Shown: positions 1 through 8,461 of the stretch, piece after piece
Position numbering within the stretch: position 1 is the stretch's first letter
How the letters are laid out: each line of letters starts with the position of its first letter
Assembly: GCA_903927685.1 (NCBI GenBank)
Contig: CAIYOB010000413.1
Span: 1-16,683 of the forward strand
Length of the DNA stretch: 16,683 nt
Reading direction: 5' to 3'
DNA from: an uncultured Planctomycetaceae bacterium
GTDB taxonomy: Bacteria > Planctomycetota > Planctomycetia > Pirellulales > Pirellulaceae
Made by a program: the position numbers and the translations under genes
The notes under the pieces: model-generated
Told to the model about the DNA's origin: nothing
Database searches by the model: none
The model's input: the letters and a program-made list of their open reading frames with translations, nothing else

Positions 1-66
1 ACCTCGTGGCTCGACCCCAGCCACCCAACCCCAATTCTTGGCTTAGACAACGCACTAGCCGGGCCC

Positions 67-107
67 AAAAAGAAAGGGCTGCTGTCTCGCGTGCGAGACA
101 GCAGCCC
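67..107 (-). terminator. Rho-independent terminator (minus strand)
   Basis: A perfect 15-bp inverted repeat (arms 76-90 and 93-107, GGGCTGCTGTCTCGC and its complement) has only two bases between the arms. Read on the minus strand, the stem is followed at once by the T-rich run TTTCTTTTT (75-67), the layout of an intrinsic terminator. It lies 240 bp past the stop codon of the large minus-strand gene ending at 348 and would end that transcript. On the plus strand the following bases are not T-rich, so termination of a gene entering from the left is less likely. Confidence 0.8.
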
Positions 108-121
108 TCCGAATAACGAAA

Positions 122-258
122 AAAACCTTCGGTCGATTGCGACGAGTGGAGTCGCTGCGAGAAAGGCGAGAGTCGGGCGTGCTTCTGCACTGCCGTGGAT
201 TGACTCTGGCCAACGCTGTAGTTTTGGTCCCTCTGCCGGAATGGCGACCGAAGGTTTT
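122..258 (-). repeat. 137-bp element bounded by a perfect 14-bp inverted repeat
   Basis: AAAACCTTCGGTCG at 122-135 is perfectly complementary to CGACCGAAGGTTTT at 245-258. Between the arms are smaller potential hairpins: GCGAC/GTCGC at 139-143 and 151-155, AGAGTC/GACTCT at 169-174 and 202-207, and nested within the latter GTGC/GCAC at 179-182 and 187-190. Read on the minus strand, the closing stem ends in seven T residues (125-119). This could be a structured RNA or 3' untranslated region ending in its own terminator, or a short inverted-repeat mobile element (MITE-like). I saw no clear target-site duplication. No gene lies between 1 and 347. Confidence 0.5.
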
Positions 259-347
259 GATGCCTGATTCTTCTCCGACCCCTCTTTCCTTCGTTCCTTG
301 TGCTGACCAAGAGTATCGGCACTTTTCCGCCGCAACCTGCATCGAAT

Positions 348-3300
348 CTAGCGGAACCACGTGGGCAGTTTTGGTGCCTTGGGAACCATTTTCTTCAGCC
401 AGGACGGGGAGGACGCGGATTCCTTCGGAGCCGAAGCTTCCGCCTCCGGACGGGGGTTGTTGGCTCCTGTCAGTTCGGCCAGCTGCGGTTCCTCGACGGG
501 TACGTAGCGGCGGAGGAATTCCGCCCAGTAGCCGCGCAACACCTGGTGGCATTCGACGACCTCGCCCTGCCCCAGGTACAGATTCGCCACCGCGAATTTC
601 TTGACCAGTTCGTTCCGTTCGTTCTTGTCGAACCACAGGTCGAAGACCTGCACATCGTCGATCCAGACCTCGCCGGGGCCCATCAAATCGAGGGCGACAC
701 GCAGGTCGCTCAGCCCGCGCGCCGGCAAGTCGTCGATTCGGACCAGGTACGGCGCCCAGTCCGTCGTCAACGGCGGTGGCGGCTCGCCGAACCGGTCGTC
801 GCCGGCGCCGACTCGCGCCGGGCGATAGTAGGGCTGGCCGTCCAGCCGGCCTTCGACTGCCAGTTGCAGCGGGGGCTGCCTGCCAGGGTCGTCGATCCGC
901 AGCCAGACCCAAACGGACAAGCGGCCGGTCGCCGGGGCGGGAAATGTGTTGCTCCGCACCCAGGCGACGGGACTGCTGCTCCGCAGGTGCAATCCGTTGC
1001 TGCCGTTCCGGCCCTGCCCGGCCACGATCCGAGTTTCGATGCCGGCCGTCCGGGAAAAGTCCCAGCCGGGCAGCAGTTCGCCCTGCGGCCGGATCTCAAA
1101 ATCGGGATTGCCCAGGACGCGGAGGGGCTGCGGGGCGGCCAGCTGTTTGGCCCGCTTGAGCAGATCCTTGATCCCCGTGCTGAGATCGACGAGCACCTCG
1201 CTGCCGACGTCCGCCTGCCAATCCACGATGCGGGCGTTCGGAGCGCCGACCACCGCAGCCGCCAAGTCGTAGGGCTGCAGGGCCACGGTCCAGACCTGCG
1301 TCTTGTCGCGGGCCACCGGCGGCGGGCAAGCACGACTGCCCAGCACGCGAAACTCGCTGGCCGGGGAGGCCTCGATGGTCAACGCGACGGAGACGGGCCA
1401 AGGCGAATCGTTGACTGCATAGAAGTACGTCCGGTCCGCCTGGCTGGAACGTCGCACCACGACGGGCGGCGATTCGATCGAGATGCGACTCGAAGGCACG
1501 GTCTCGAACCGGGCGGAGGGCAGTTGCCGATACACGTCCGCGACCGCTCGCCAAGCGTCCTCCTGGCCCATGACCGCGGTCCAGCCGCCTTGGAACAGCA
1601 CCTGGCTGTCCAGTGTCGCCAGGCTGTGAATCAGGCCTTGTCGAGCCGCGGCCGCCGAGGGGGCGATCTGGGCCAGCATCCAGGACGCCGTCCGGTCCGC
1701 TCCGAACGGGCCGCGGGCCTGAAACGCCGCCAGTGAGAAAGTCTGTGGTTCGCAGTACAGCAGGCCGCCGGTCCAGCCGCCGGACCGTAAGCCGCCCCCG
1801 TTCGCGCCGACGATCCGCAGCGCCCCGCCGAACAACTGGTCGAGTTCCGCCGAACTGCGCAGCTGCAGATTGACCGCCTGGCCCGGCAACGCCTGCTGCG
1901 GGGCCCAGCGCGAGGGGCGCAGCAGAACCACGCGGTCGTCGTCGCGGTAACGGAGCGGATCGATGCCTACCCGCAGCAACAGCGGCTTGATTTCCGTCCG
2001 CTCCGGCAGCGTCGGCCGCAGTTCGCTTTCCAGTTGCGGATCGGTCAGCAATTCCGCGCCGGCCAAGTACAGCTTGCCCTGCGGCGCGAGCTGGGTCAGT
2101 TCCGCGGCCGTGGCCCGGTAGAAGCCGGCCAGCTGGCCGGCCCGCCAGTTCAGCCACCGGTCGCGACCGTCGCCCGCGAGAAACGCGGCGCTGCTCACCC
2201 GCTCGCGGCCCGTCAGCCGATCCGCCGCTTGGGGTTCGTCGGCCATGAACTGACGCAGCGTCGCGTCGTCCTGGGCCCACTCGACGTCCGGCAACTGGGC
2301 GTAACTGTTGGGCCCCAGTTGCACCGCGACGCCGCCGAAGGAACGATGCGCGCCGTACCGGCGAGCCAATTCGAGCACCACCCGCTGCATAGCCTGTTGG
2401 ACGGACGGCGACAGGGGATTGTACCGCGGGCCGACGGCTCGTTCAGCGGCGAACAGTTCCGGCCACGATTGGCCGTCGGCGGTGATCAATTCCAAACCGC
2501 TGGCGCTGCGCGGCAGCGTTTGCCGGCGGCGCAGAGCCTCGAGCTCCGGCAGCGGGGTCGCGAATTGCAGGGCGGGGACCAGGGTCAGGCCCTCGCGCTC
2601 AAACAGCCGCAGGAGCAACTCGACGATATCCTTGCGGACCGGGTCCTGGCCGGTGGCGAAGAACACGCCGCTGTCGTGCTTCGGAGTCGGCTGCAACAAC
2701 GCACTGGGATAGATCGCCGACCCTTCGTGCCAGACGGAAATCATCGCTCCGTTCTGACCCGAATGCTTCAGGTACTCGACCAGCCGCACGCCGGCCTGAT
2801 AGAACGTCACCCAGTCCGTCAGGCTCCGGCCGCTGCCCGCGTCCAACGCATCGCTGGCGGAAAATGTCTCGGCCAGCAGCGGGCGGTCAAAGTACAAAGC
2901 CAGCAGCCGGCCCGCTTCGCCATCGGCGACCGCGGGCGCCGGCAGCCGGGCGGGTCCCGACAGCACGCGCAGCGTTCCCAACACGGCCGGCGCGTCGTCG
3001 CGGCGGTTGGTGACCAGCAGGAATGGCGTATTGGTTCGCGGCCAAAAGATCAACCGATGCCGGTCGGTGCCGGACGAGTTGGCATCCACGGCGGGGGCAA
3101 CGTCCACGCCGGAATGCAAGCCGATCGGCGTGACCATCCCGGCTGCATTCGGCTCGACGACACTGATGCCCAGCGTCTGCTCGCGGGTATTCGGATACTC
3201 GACCTCCACGACGTGCGGCTGGCCGGTGCCGGCCACGGGCAGCGGATAAGCCTGCCAGCCGCCCGGCGACAACTCGACGTACTCGCCTCCGGCCGCCTTG

Positions 3301-4391
3301 AGCAGGCGGCTCAGGCCATTGCCGATGGGCGTCTCGCGGCCGCTCGAGTCCGCGCCTGCCAGCCATTTCCAATGCGGCAGCCTGGGGAGCGATTTCCACA
3401 GGCGAGTCGTCGAGCCGGCAGCGGTAATGCCTGGCGAGCCCGCGGCGCCGGCCGCCGTGCCGGTATCCACTTGCGGTTGCGTTTCGGCGACCACTTCCCA
3501 GGCGGCTGCCGTCGCCGGCGGCGGCTGGCGGCTGAGCACGACGACTTGGACGATGCGCTCGGTGATGTCCTTGGTCGGCGCGAACCGCGTCGGCAGCCGC
3601 CGCTTGCTGAGCGTCAGATGCAGGTCGTACACGCCCTCCTGGTCGGGCATGGCCAGCGTCCAAGGCCCGGTTTCCAGCGGCTCGCCGCTGCGCCCGGTGC
3701 GGACTTCGCGCGTCTCCTCCCACAATTCGGTCTCCGTCCGCGCGGGGCACAGGCGGGCGGTGCAGACCAGGGGATCGTCAGGCTCGACGCCCGCTGCCAA
3801 GTGGGGCGCGACGTGGAACTCGAACTTCTCGCCCGTCTCGAAGACCAGCGAATCGCGCTGGAAACGGACCCGCAATTCGTCTCCCGGATCCCGGCGGACG
3901 AGGAGCCGATTGCCGCGTTCGTCCAGCGGCGACGTGTGCGATTCGCTCAGCAGTCGGGCCAACGGGATCTGAATCCGCTGGTCGGCTTCCGCGGTCCCCT
4001 CGCCACTCAGCAAGATTGACACTTCGGCCGTGCTGGCCGCCGTGACGCGGAACCGCACGCCGTCATACGTCCGCGGCGTGCCGCGAGTCAGGACAATCGC
4101 GTCGCCGTCGACGTACATCGAGCCGGGTTCGTCCGGCGATAGTCCGACAGGCTCAAACTCGCGAATGCAGCTGGCCACCAGCGGTTGAGCCTGCGGCTGG
4201 TCAATGCGAATCTCGCCAGCCCACCGCCGCGCGGCGCCGCCGCCCCAGGCGACCCAAATCCGCACGTCGACGTCTTCCGCTCGGACAGGCGAGCCCAGAC
4301 CCAGAGCGCAGAACACGAGCGCTCGCATCCAGCGGGCCGATTTCCCGCGGCGCTCGCCGCCACTGCGTCGTGTTGGCAGAAATCCTGCCAT
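348..4391 (-). CDS. Large secreted TIM-barrel (GH10-like) protein with C-terminal carbohydrate-binding-like module
   Basis: About 1,347 residues. The ATG at 4391 is preferred because AAGGA lies about nine bases upstream; the frame is open to 4487, and the ATG at 4328 has no Shine-Dalgarno. An unusually long basic N-region precedes a hydrophobic segment ending in PVRA (about residues 22-38), so export is likely. Residues about 40-300 are beta-rich. Residues about 490-780 contain WHEGSAIYPS, YNPLSPSVQQAMQRVV and a FGGVAVQLGPNSY stretch, which resemble the barrel of glycosyl-hydrolase-like family 10 proteins. Residues about 1090-1245 (GNPDFE, PGW, then VWIDDVQVFD near the end) resemble a CBM4/9-type jelly-roll. 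The tail is basic and proline-rich. A polysaccharide-related role on the cell surface or in the periplasm is inferred; catalytic acids were not identified. It follows the sulfatase-like gene on the same strand after a 149-bp gap. Confidence 0.85.
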   Translation of the reverse strand: MAGFLPTRRSGGERRGKSARWMRALVFCALGLGSPVRAEDVDVRIWVAWGGGAARRWAGEIRIDQPQAQPLVASCIREFEPVGLSPDEPGSMYVDGDAIVLTRGTPRTYDGVRFRVTAASTAEVSILLSGEGTAEADQRIQIPLARLLSESHTSPLDERGNRLLVRRDPGDELRVRFQRDSLVFETGEKFEFHVAPHLAAGVEPDDPLVCTARLCPARTETELWEETREVRTGRSGEPLETGPWTLAMPDQEGVYDLHLTLSKRRLPTRFAPTKDITERIVQVVVLSRQPPPATAAAWEVVAETQPQVDTGTAAGAAGSPGITAAGSTTRLWKSLPRLPHWKWLAGADSSGRETPIGNGLSRLLKAAGGEYVELSPGGWQAYPLPVAGTGQPHVVEVEYPNTREQTLGISVVEPNAAGMVTPIGLHSGVDVAPAVDANSSGTDRHRLIFWPRTNTPFLLVTNRRDDAPAVLGTLRVLSGPARLPAPAVADGEAGRLLALYFDRPLLAETFSASDALDAGSGRSLTDWVTFYQAGVRLVEYLKHSGQNGAMISVWHEGSAIYPSALLQPTPKHDSGVFFATGQDPVRKDIVELLLRLFEREGLTLVPALQFATPLPELEALRRRQTLPRSASGLELITADGQSWPELFAAERAVGPRYNPLSPSVQQAMQRVVLELARRYGAHRSFGGVAVQLGPNSYAQLPDVEWAQDDATLRQFMADEPQAADRLTGRERVSSAAFLAGDGRDRWLNWRAGQLAGFYRATAAELTQLAPQGKLYLAGAELLTDPQLESELRPTLPERTEIKPLLLRVGIDPLRYRDDDRVVLLRPSRWAPQQALPGQAVNLQLRSSAELDQLFGGALRIVGANGGGLRSGGWTGGLLYCEPQTFSLAAFQARGPFGADRTASWMLAQIAPSAAAARQGLIHSLATLDSQVLFQGGWTAVMGQEDAWRAVADVYRQLPSARFETVPSSRISIESPPVVVRRSSQADRTYFYAVNDSPWPVSVALTIEASPASEFRVLGSRACPPPVARDKTQVWTVALQPYDLAAAVVGAPNARIVDWQADVGSEVLVDLSTGIKDLLKRAKQLAAPQPLRVLGNPDFEIRPQGELLPGWDFSRTAGIETRIVAGQGRNGSNGLHLRSSSPVAWVRSNTFPAPATGRLSVWVWLRIDDPGRQPPLQLAVEGRLDGQPYYRPARVGAGDDRFGEPPPPLTTDWAPYLVRIDDLPARGLSDLRVALDLMGPGEVWIDDVQVFDLWFDKNERNELVKKFAVANLYLGQGEVVECHQVLRGYWAEFLRRYVPVEEPQLAELTGANNPRPEAEASAPKESASSPSWLKKMVPKAPKLPTWFR

Positions 4392-4502
4392 GAACGGACG
4401 TCCTTGTCCGAGCATCGTTTTCCGATTGCCGCCGCGGGCAGCCGCCACGCCTCCAGCAAATACGGCCTGGCACTCCGCTCGCGGCACCTAAGACCGCCCC
4501 GG

Positions 4503-4537
4503 ATTATAGACGGGGTTGGTGAAACGAAACTACCCCG
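4503..4537 (-). promoter_or_regulatory. Candidate promoter with inverted repeat upstream of the large secreted-protein gene
   Basis: On the minus strand a perfect TATAAT lies at 4508-4503, about 110 bases before the chosen start at 4391. This stands out in such GC-rich DNA. No good -35 box is visible at the expected spacing. A six-base inverted repeat, CGGGGT (4511-4516) and ACCCCG (4532-4537), sits directly upstream of the -10. It could be an operator or a weak hairpin ending the sulfatase-like transcript (stop at 4541-4543). The element suggests the large gene can be transcribed apart from the gene before it. Confidence 0.4.
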
Positions 4538-4540
4538 AAT

Positions 4541-5755
4541 TCAATCAATGCCGTGCAGTAGTAGCTCTGATAGCGGGATAAGCTGGGTGGATTGCGGGGC
4601 CTGAGCGGATTGTTGAATGTCGCTCCAGGCGTTCGCCAGCTGCTCGACGGCCTCCAGGCAGCGATTGCCAACCTCGTTGACTTCGCACCGATCGTCGGGT
4701 TTGGCGTACAGTTCGTGCCGCCCATCCGCTCGTTGGACAAAAAGCCATGCGGGCGTCCGCAAGGCGTGCGCCGCCGGGGAGACCGTCGCCGCCCGATCGC
4801 GTCGGGCGGGTAACGCGGCGTCCGGCGCTGCCAGCAGGCTGTGCCCCCAGCGGCCTGCCAAGTCCGGCTCCAACTGGAATATGTCCCACAGGCTGGCGCA
4901 CAGGTCGGGCGGCTGAGCCAGCTGCTGGCAGCGAACGCCGGCTTGCCGGCCATGCGGCTGCCGGAGCAGGAGGGGAACATGCACTTGCTCCTCGTACACC
5001 ACCGCGTCGCTGGCCCCGACCCAGCCGTGTTCGCCCAGCGGATAGCCGCGAGGCGAGGTCAGGGCCAGCAGCGTGCGGTTCCAGCCGGGCATCGCCTCGG
5101 CGGCATCCAAGAATGCCTCCAGACACAGGTCCAGCAGGGCGACTTGTCCGGCGTAAGCCTGCTGGTAGCCGAGCAGTTCGTCGGGATCGACCGCGGAAGT
5201 GACTTGCATCACCGGCGGAGCAACCAGGCCCGGCGGCGGCGGATCCTCTTCATCCGCAAACTGGTTCCGCAATTCGATCGGGCCATCCCAAGGCCCCGCC
5301 ATCCCGCGGGAGTGGACCCACAGCAGGAACGGCTCGGGCATCCGCTCCAATTGCTCCGCGGCGGCGGCCAGCAGCTGAGCGATTTGCGTGTGGAGCACTT
5401 CGGCGACGGGCTGGCCGGGCGAATCGGGCGTCAGGACAATCCGTTCCGCAAACGCAGCCGCGCCGGGAAAGTCCAGCAACTCCGGTTCGTCGGTGACCAG
5501 CGCACAGTGAACCCCGGCGGTGGCGAGCGCCTCGGGCAAGCCGCGGACGGGCCGCTCGGGACACAGCGCGTGCAAGCCCTGCCAGTACGAGCGATACACG
5601 GCCCGCAACTCGACGGCATCGGCCAGCGCCCATTCGACCAGCGTCGCTTCGGCTGCCAGCCGATTGCAGCTCGGCGTCTCGATCCAGGTGTTTCCATAGG
5701 GTCCCAGATAGCCAGCGCCTAACCGATCGAAGACCAACACCACCGCATTCGCCAT
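4541..5755 (-). CDS. Sulfatase-fold (alkaline phosphatase superfamily) protein lacking the catalytic signature
   Basis: A 404-residue protein starting MANAVVLVFDRLGAGYLGPYG, which matches the first strand of sulfatases. I chose the ATG at 5755 because the superfamily homology begins there; a TTG at 5824 would add 23 unrelated residues. The fold markers are retained: YGN.WIETP near residues 20-28, LGEHG at 240-244 and YEEQVHVPLLLR at 254-265. The active site is not. The usual Asp-Asp metal pair reads D10-R11, the C/S-x-P-S-R nucleophile motif is replaced by ELRAVYRSYW (49-58), and the DHG/DNG metal motif reads SPRG (234-237). It has no signal peptide. Sulfatase activity is therefore unlikely; a binding or regulatory role, or a different chemistry, is inferred. 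It is transcribed divergently from the HzsA-related gene. Confidence 0.85.
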   Translation of the reverse strand: MANAVVLVFDRLGAGYLGPYGNTWIETPSCNRLAAEATLVEWALADAVELRAVYRSYWQGLHALCPERPVRGLPEALATAGVHCALVTDEPELLDFPGAAAFAERIVLTPDSPGQPVAEVLHTQIAQLLAAAAEQLERMPEPFLLWVHSRGMAGPWDGPIELRNQFADEEDPPPPGLVAPPVMQVTSAVDPDELLGYQQAYAGQVALLDLCLEAFLDAAEAMPGWNRTLLALTSPRGYPLGEHGWVGASDAVVYEEQVHVPLLLRQPHGRQAGVRCQQLAQPPDLCASLWDIFQLEPDLAGRWGHSLLAAPDAALPARRDRAATVSPAAHALRTPAWLFVQRADGRHELYAKPDDRCEVNEVGNRCLEAVEQLANAWSDIQQSAQAPQSTQLIPLSELLLHGID

Positions 5756-5817
5756 GAACGTTCTCGCAGAAAGCCTTTTGGAATCCAGGGCCGGGACATT
5801 CAGGACCGGGAACCATC

Positions 5818-5846
5818 TGGCCAAAGCCGGCCCGGTCAGTCATAAT
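5818..5846 (+). promoter_or_regulatory. Possible promoter for the HzsA-related gene
   Basis: In the 131-bp divergent gap, CATAAT at 5841-5846 is a five-of-six match to a -10 box. A weak TGGCCA (5818-5823) lies 17 bases upstream as a possible -35. It would give a leader of roughly 35 bases before the ATG at 5887. The same gap must also hold the promoter of the minus-strand sulfatase-like gene, for which no convincing boxes were seen. Confidence 0.3.
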
Positions 5847-5886
5847 CTAGCCCACCTACCGCATTTGTAACAGAAGAGAGGGCACC

Positions 5887-8415
5887 ATGCTTCGACAGAG
5901 ATTCCCGCTCGCGATTTCCCTCGCATCGCTGCTGATCCTCGCGGCCCTGGGCCACGCTCAAGCTCCCGCGACGGAGATCGCTGACCCGAGCGGGGCGCAG
6001 ACGCTGCAGGCCGCCATCGAAGACTGGATGGCCATGTTCCCGGAACGTGCCGCCCAGGGCCGTCAGTACCTGGCTCGTCTGCACCAGCTGGTGCCTGCCT
6101 GGCAACAGGCTGTGGGGGAGGATGTCGCTCGCTTGGCCGCCGAGTTTCTTGCCTTGCGTCGCGAAGCCTTGGCGGCGCATCCCTTGGTCAGTGGCCAGCC
6201 GCTGCTGTTCGTTGTCCGTCCCCAGTACCGGCCGGACCACCATAATACGGAGACCATGTTCCAGACGGGCGAAATCAATACCGGCAGCTTTCAGGGCGGC
6301 GGGGCGCTCAAGTCAATCGATTTGGCCACCGGACAGGTCAAAACGCTGCTGGAAGTCCCGGAGGGCCTGGCCCGCGATCCCGACGTCAGTTTCGACGGGA
6401 CGAAGATTTTGTTCTCGATGCGTCGCAATCGCGAGGACGACTACCATATTTACGAAATGCAGGCGGACGGTTCCGGGCTGCGGCAGATCACCTTCGGTTC
6501 CGGCCTGACCGACATCGATCCGATCTACCTGCCGGACGAGCGGATCCTGTTCACGTCGACTCGCGAGCCCAAGTACTGCATGTGCAACCGGCACATCATG
6601 GGGAACTTGTTCACAATGGAGGCCGATGGCTCGAACATTCAGCAGATCGGCCACAGCACGCTGCACGAAGGGCACCCTTCGCTCCTGTCTGACGGCCGGA
6701 TCATCTATGACCGTTGGGAATACGTGGACCGGAATTTCGGCGATGCCCAGGGCGTCTGGAGCTGCAATCCGGACGGCACCAACCACGCCATCTATTGGGG
6801 CAACAACACCAACTCGCCGGGCGCCGTGCTGGACAATCGCGCGATCCCCGGCACGGACTTGCTGCTGGCCAATTTTTCCTCCTGCCACGACCGGCCCTGG
6901 GGCGCGCTGGCGATCGTCGATCGCCGCTTGGGCTTGGACGGACGCAGCCCCGTCCTGCGGACTTGGCCGGCCAGCGCGATCGATCTGGTCGGCCAGGGCA
7001 ACTACGACACGTTCGTCCGCGTGAACCCCAAGTACGAGGATCCGTACCCGCTGTCGGACAAGGTGTTCCTCTGCTCGCGGATGACGGGCCGCGGCGAGGA
7101 GATGGGGATCTATCTGCTCGATACGTTCGGCAACGAGGCGCTGTTGCACGTCGAGGAGCCGGGTTGCTTTGACCCCCTGCCCCTGGGACCGCGGCCCCGC
7201 CCGCCGGTCATCCCGCCGCGGATCGATTTGACCAAGAACGAAGGCTACTACTACGTCGAAAACGTGTACGTCGGCACGGGCATGGAGACCGTCGAACCGG
7301 GCAGTGTCAAGTACCTGCGGGTAGTCGAGTCGCCGGAAAAACGCTTCTGGACCGGGCCGGCCTGGGACGGAGGCACGGGCCAGCAGGCGCCCGGCATGGC
7401 CTGGAACGATTTCAACAACAAGCGGATCATCGGCACTGCGCCGGTCGAGGCGGACGGCAGCGTCTACATCGCCGTGCCGGCGGACACGTATGTGTATTTC
7501 CAGTTGTTGGACGAGCGGGGCATGATGGTCCAATCGATGCGCAGCGGCACAATCGTGCGGCCGGGCGAGACCTCCGGCTGCGTCGGCTGTCACGATCAAC
7601 GCCGGTCGTCGGCCCAGCTGGCGTACTCCGGTGCCGCTTGGCAGCACGGCCCGCGCCAACTGGCCCCTTGGTTCGGACCGCCTCGGCTGTTCAGCTACAC
7701 GGCCGAAGTCCAACCTGTCCTGGATCGGCACTGCACCAGCTGTCACGACTATGGCCAGGAAGCGGGGCAGAAACTGAATCTCGCCGGCGACCTGGGGGTC
7801 GTGTTCAACACCTCGTACACGGAACTTCGCAACAAGGGCTGGGTCAACGTCGTCGGGGCGGGACCGTTCCAGGTCCAAATGCCAAAGTCCTGGGGCTCGC
7901 ACGCCAGCCGGCTGACGAAGGTCCTGCGGGACGGCCACGGCAAGCCGGAGATCGATGAAAAGGTCCAGCTTGACCCCGACAGCTTCAACCGGCTGGTCAC
8001 CTGGATCGACATCAACGCACCGTACTATCCCGACTACGCCGGGGGCGCGTATCGCGACAATCCGTTCGGGCGCGCACCGGTGACCGGGGACGAACTCAAG
8101 CGGCTCGGCGAACTGACCCGTCTCAACCTGAACGACCGCGGGCAATTCACCCAGGTGAGCTTTACCCGGCCGGAGTCCAGTCCTTGCCTAGCCGCATTAG
8201 GCGGCCCGGAGGATGCCCGCTATCAAGAAGCTCTGGCCATCCTCCGGGCGGGCCAGGCACGCTTGGCGGCGACCCCGCGGCCGGACATGCCCGGTTTTCG
8301 CAATGACAGCCCGGTTGAGGTCAAGCAGGAGGAAAAGTACCAGGCGCAAGTGACGCTGGAAGCGAAAATGCGCGCGGCCATCGCCCGTGGCAAACGGGCG
8401 CGGCCCGGCGAGTGA
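5887..8415 (+). CDS. HzsA-related secreted diheme beta-propeller protein
   Basis: An 842-residue protein with a Sec signal peptide (hydrophobic residues 8-22, likely cleavage after AQA at 24-26) and a clear Shine-Dalgarno (AGAGAGG) before the ATG. After a helical N-terminal part (about 35-95), residues about 100-350 carry TolB/PD40-like propeller blades (DPDVSFDGTKILFS, DGSGLRQIT, LSDGRIIYDRWEYVD) and a CMCNRH cluster at 231-236. Two c-type heme motifs follow, CVGCH at 565-569 and CTSCH at 616-620. The second sits in a VQPVLDRHCTSCH context typical of planctomycete cytochromes. This order matches the alpha subunit of hydrazine synthase (HzsA), which also has a propeller and two c hemes. No HzsB/HzsC homologue is nearby, so hydrazine synthesis is not implied; a periplasmic redox or ligand-binding role is inferred. 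The gene stands alone on its strand, 312 bp ahead of the sugar operon. Confidence 0.85.
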   Translation: MLRQRFPLAISLASLLILAALGHAQAPATEIADPSGAQTLQAAIEDWMAMFPERAAQGRQYLARLHQLVPAWQQAVGEDVARLAAEFLALRREALAAHPLVSGQPLLFVVRPQYRPDHHNTETMFQTGEINTGSFQGGGALKSIDLATGQVKTLLEVPEGLARDPDVSFDGTKILFSMRRNREDDYHIYEMQADGSGLRQITFGSGLTDIDPIYLPDERILFTSTREPKYCMCNRHIMGNLFTMEADGSNIQQIGHSTLHEGHPSLLSDGRIIYDRWEYVDRNFGDAQGVWSCNPDGTNHAIYWGNNTNSPGAVLDNRAIPGTDLLLANFSSCHDRPWGALAIVDRRLGLDGRSPVLRTWPASAIDLVGQGNYDTFVRVNPKYEDPYPLSDKVFLCSRMTGRGEEMGIYLLDTFGNEALLHVEEPGCFDPLPLGPRPRPPVIPPRIDLTKNEGYYYVENVYVGTGMETVEPGSVKYLRVVESPEKRFWTGPAWDGGTGQQAPGMAWNDFNNKRIIGTAPVEADGSVYIAVPADTYVYFQLLDERGMMVQSMRSGTIVRPGETSGCVGCHDQRRSSAQLAYSGAAWQHGPRQLAPWFGPPRLFSYTAEVQPVLDRHCTSCHDYGQEAGQKLNLAGDLGVVFNTSYTELRNKGWVNVVGAGPFQVQMPKSWGSHASRLTKVLRDGHGKPEIDEKVQLDPDSFNRLVTWIDINAPYYPDYAGGAYRDNPFGRAPVTGDELKRLGELTRLNLNDRGQFTQVSFTRPESSPCLAALGGPEDARYQEALAILRAGQARLAATPRPDMPGFRNDSPVEVKQEEKYQAQVTLEAKMRAAIARGKRARPGE

Positions 8416-8461
8416 AAGACAAGGCACCGACGGTCGAAGAGAAAAAGAACAAAGCAGGCGA

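Noticed and set aside
1..60. Gene fragment at the left edge
   Set aside because: No convincing coding sequence in any frame over such a short stretch.
2034..4019. 661-codon plus-strand open frame opposite the large secreted-protein gene
   Set aside because: It is arginine/glutamine-rich, lacks recognisable domains and mirrors a well-supported minus-strand gene; high GC content produces such long antisense frames.
5756..5824. N-terminal extension of the sulfatase-like gene from a TTG at 5824
   Set aside because: The extra 23 residues have no homology to the superfamily, which begins at the ATG at 5755.
6313..8145. 610-codon minus-strand frame opposite the HzsA-related gene
   Set aside because: The composition is rich in Arg, Val, Asp and Gln and shows no motif, while the plus strand has clear heme motifs and a signal peptide.
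5887..8415. Part of a hydrazine synthase (anammox) locus
   Set aside because: No hzsB/hzsC-like or other anammox genes occur here, and the neighbours are glycan and sugar genes.
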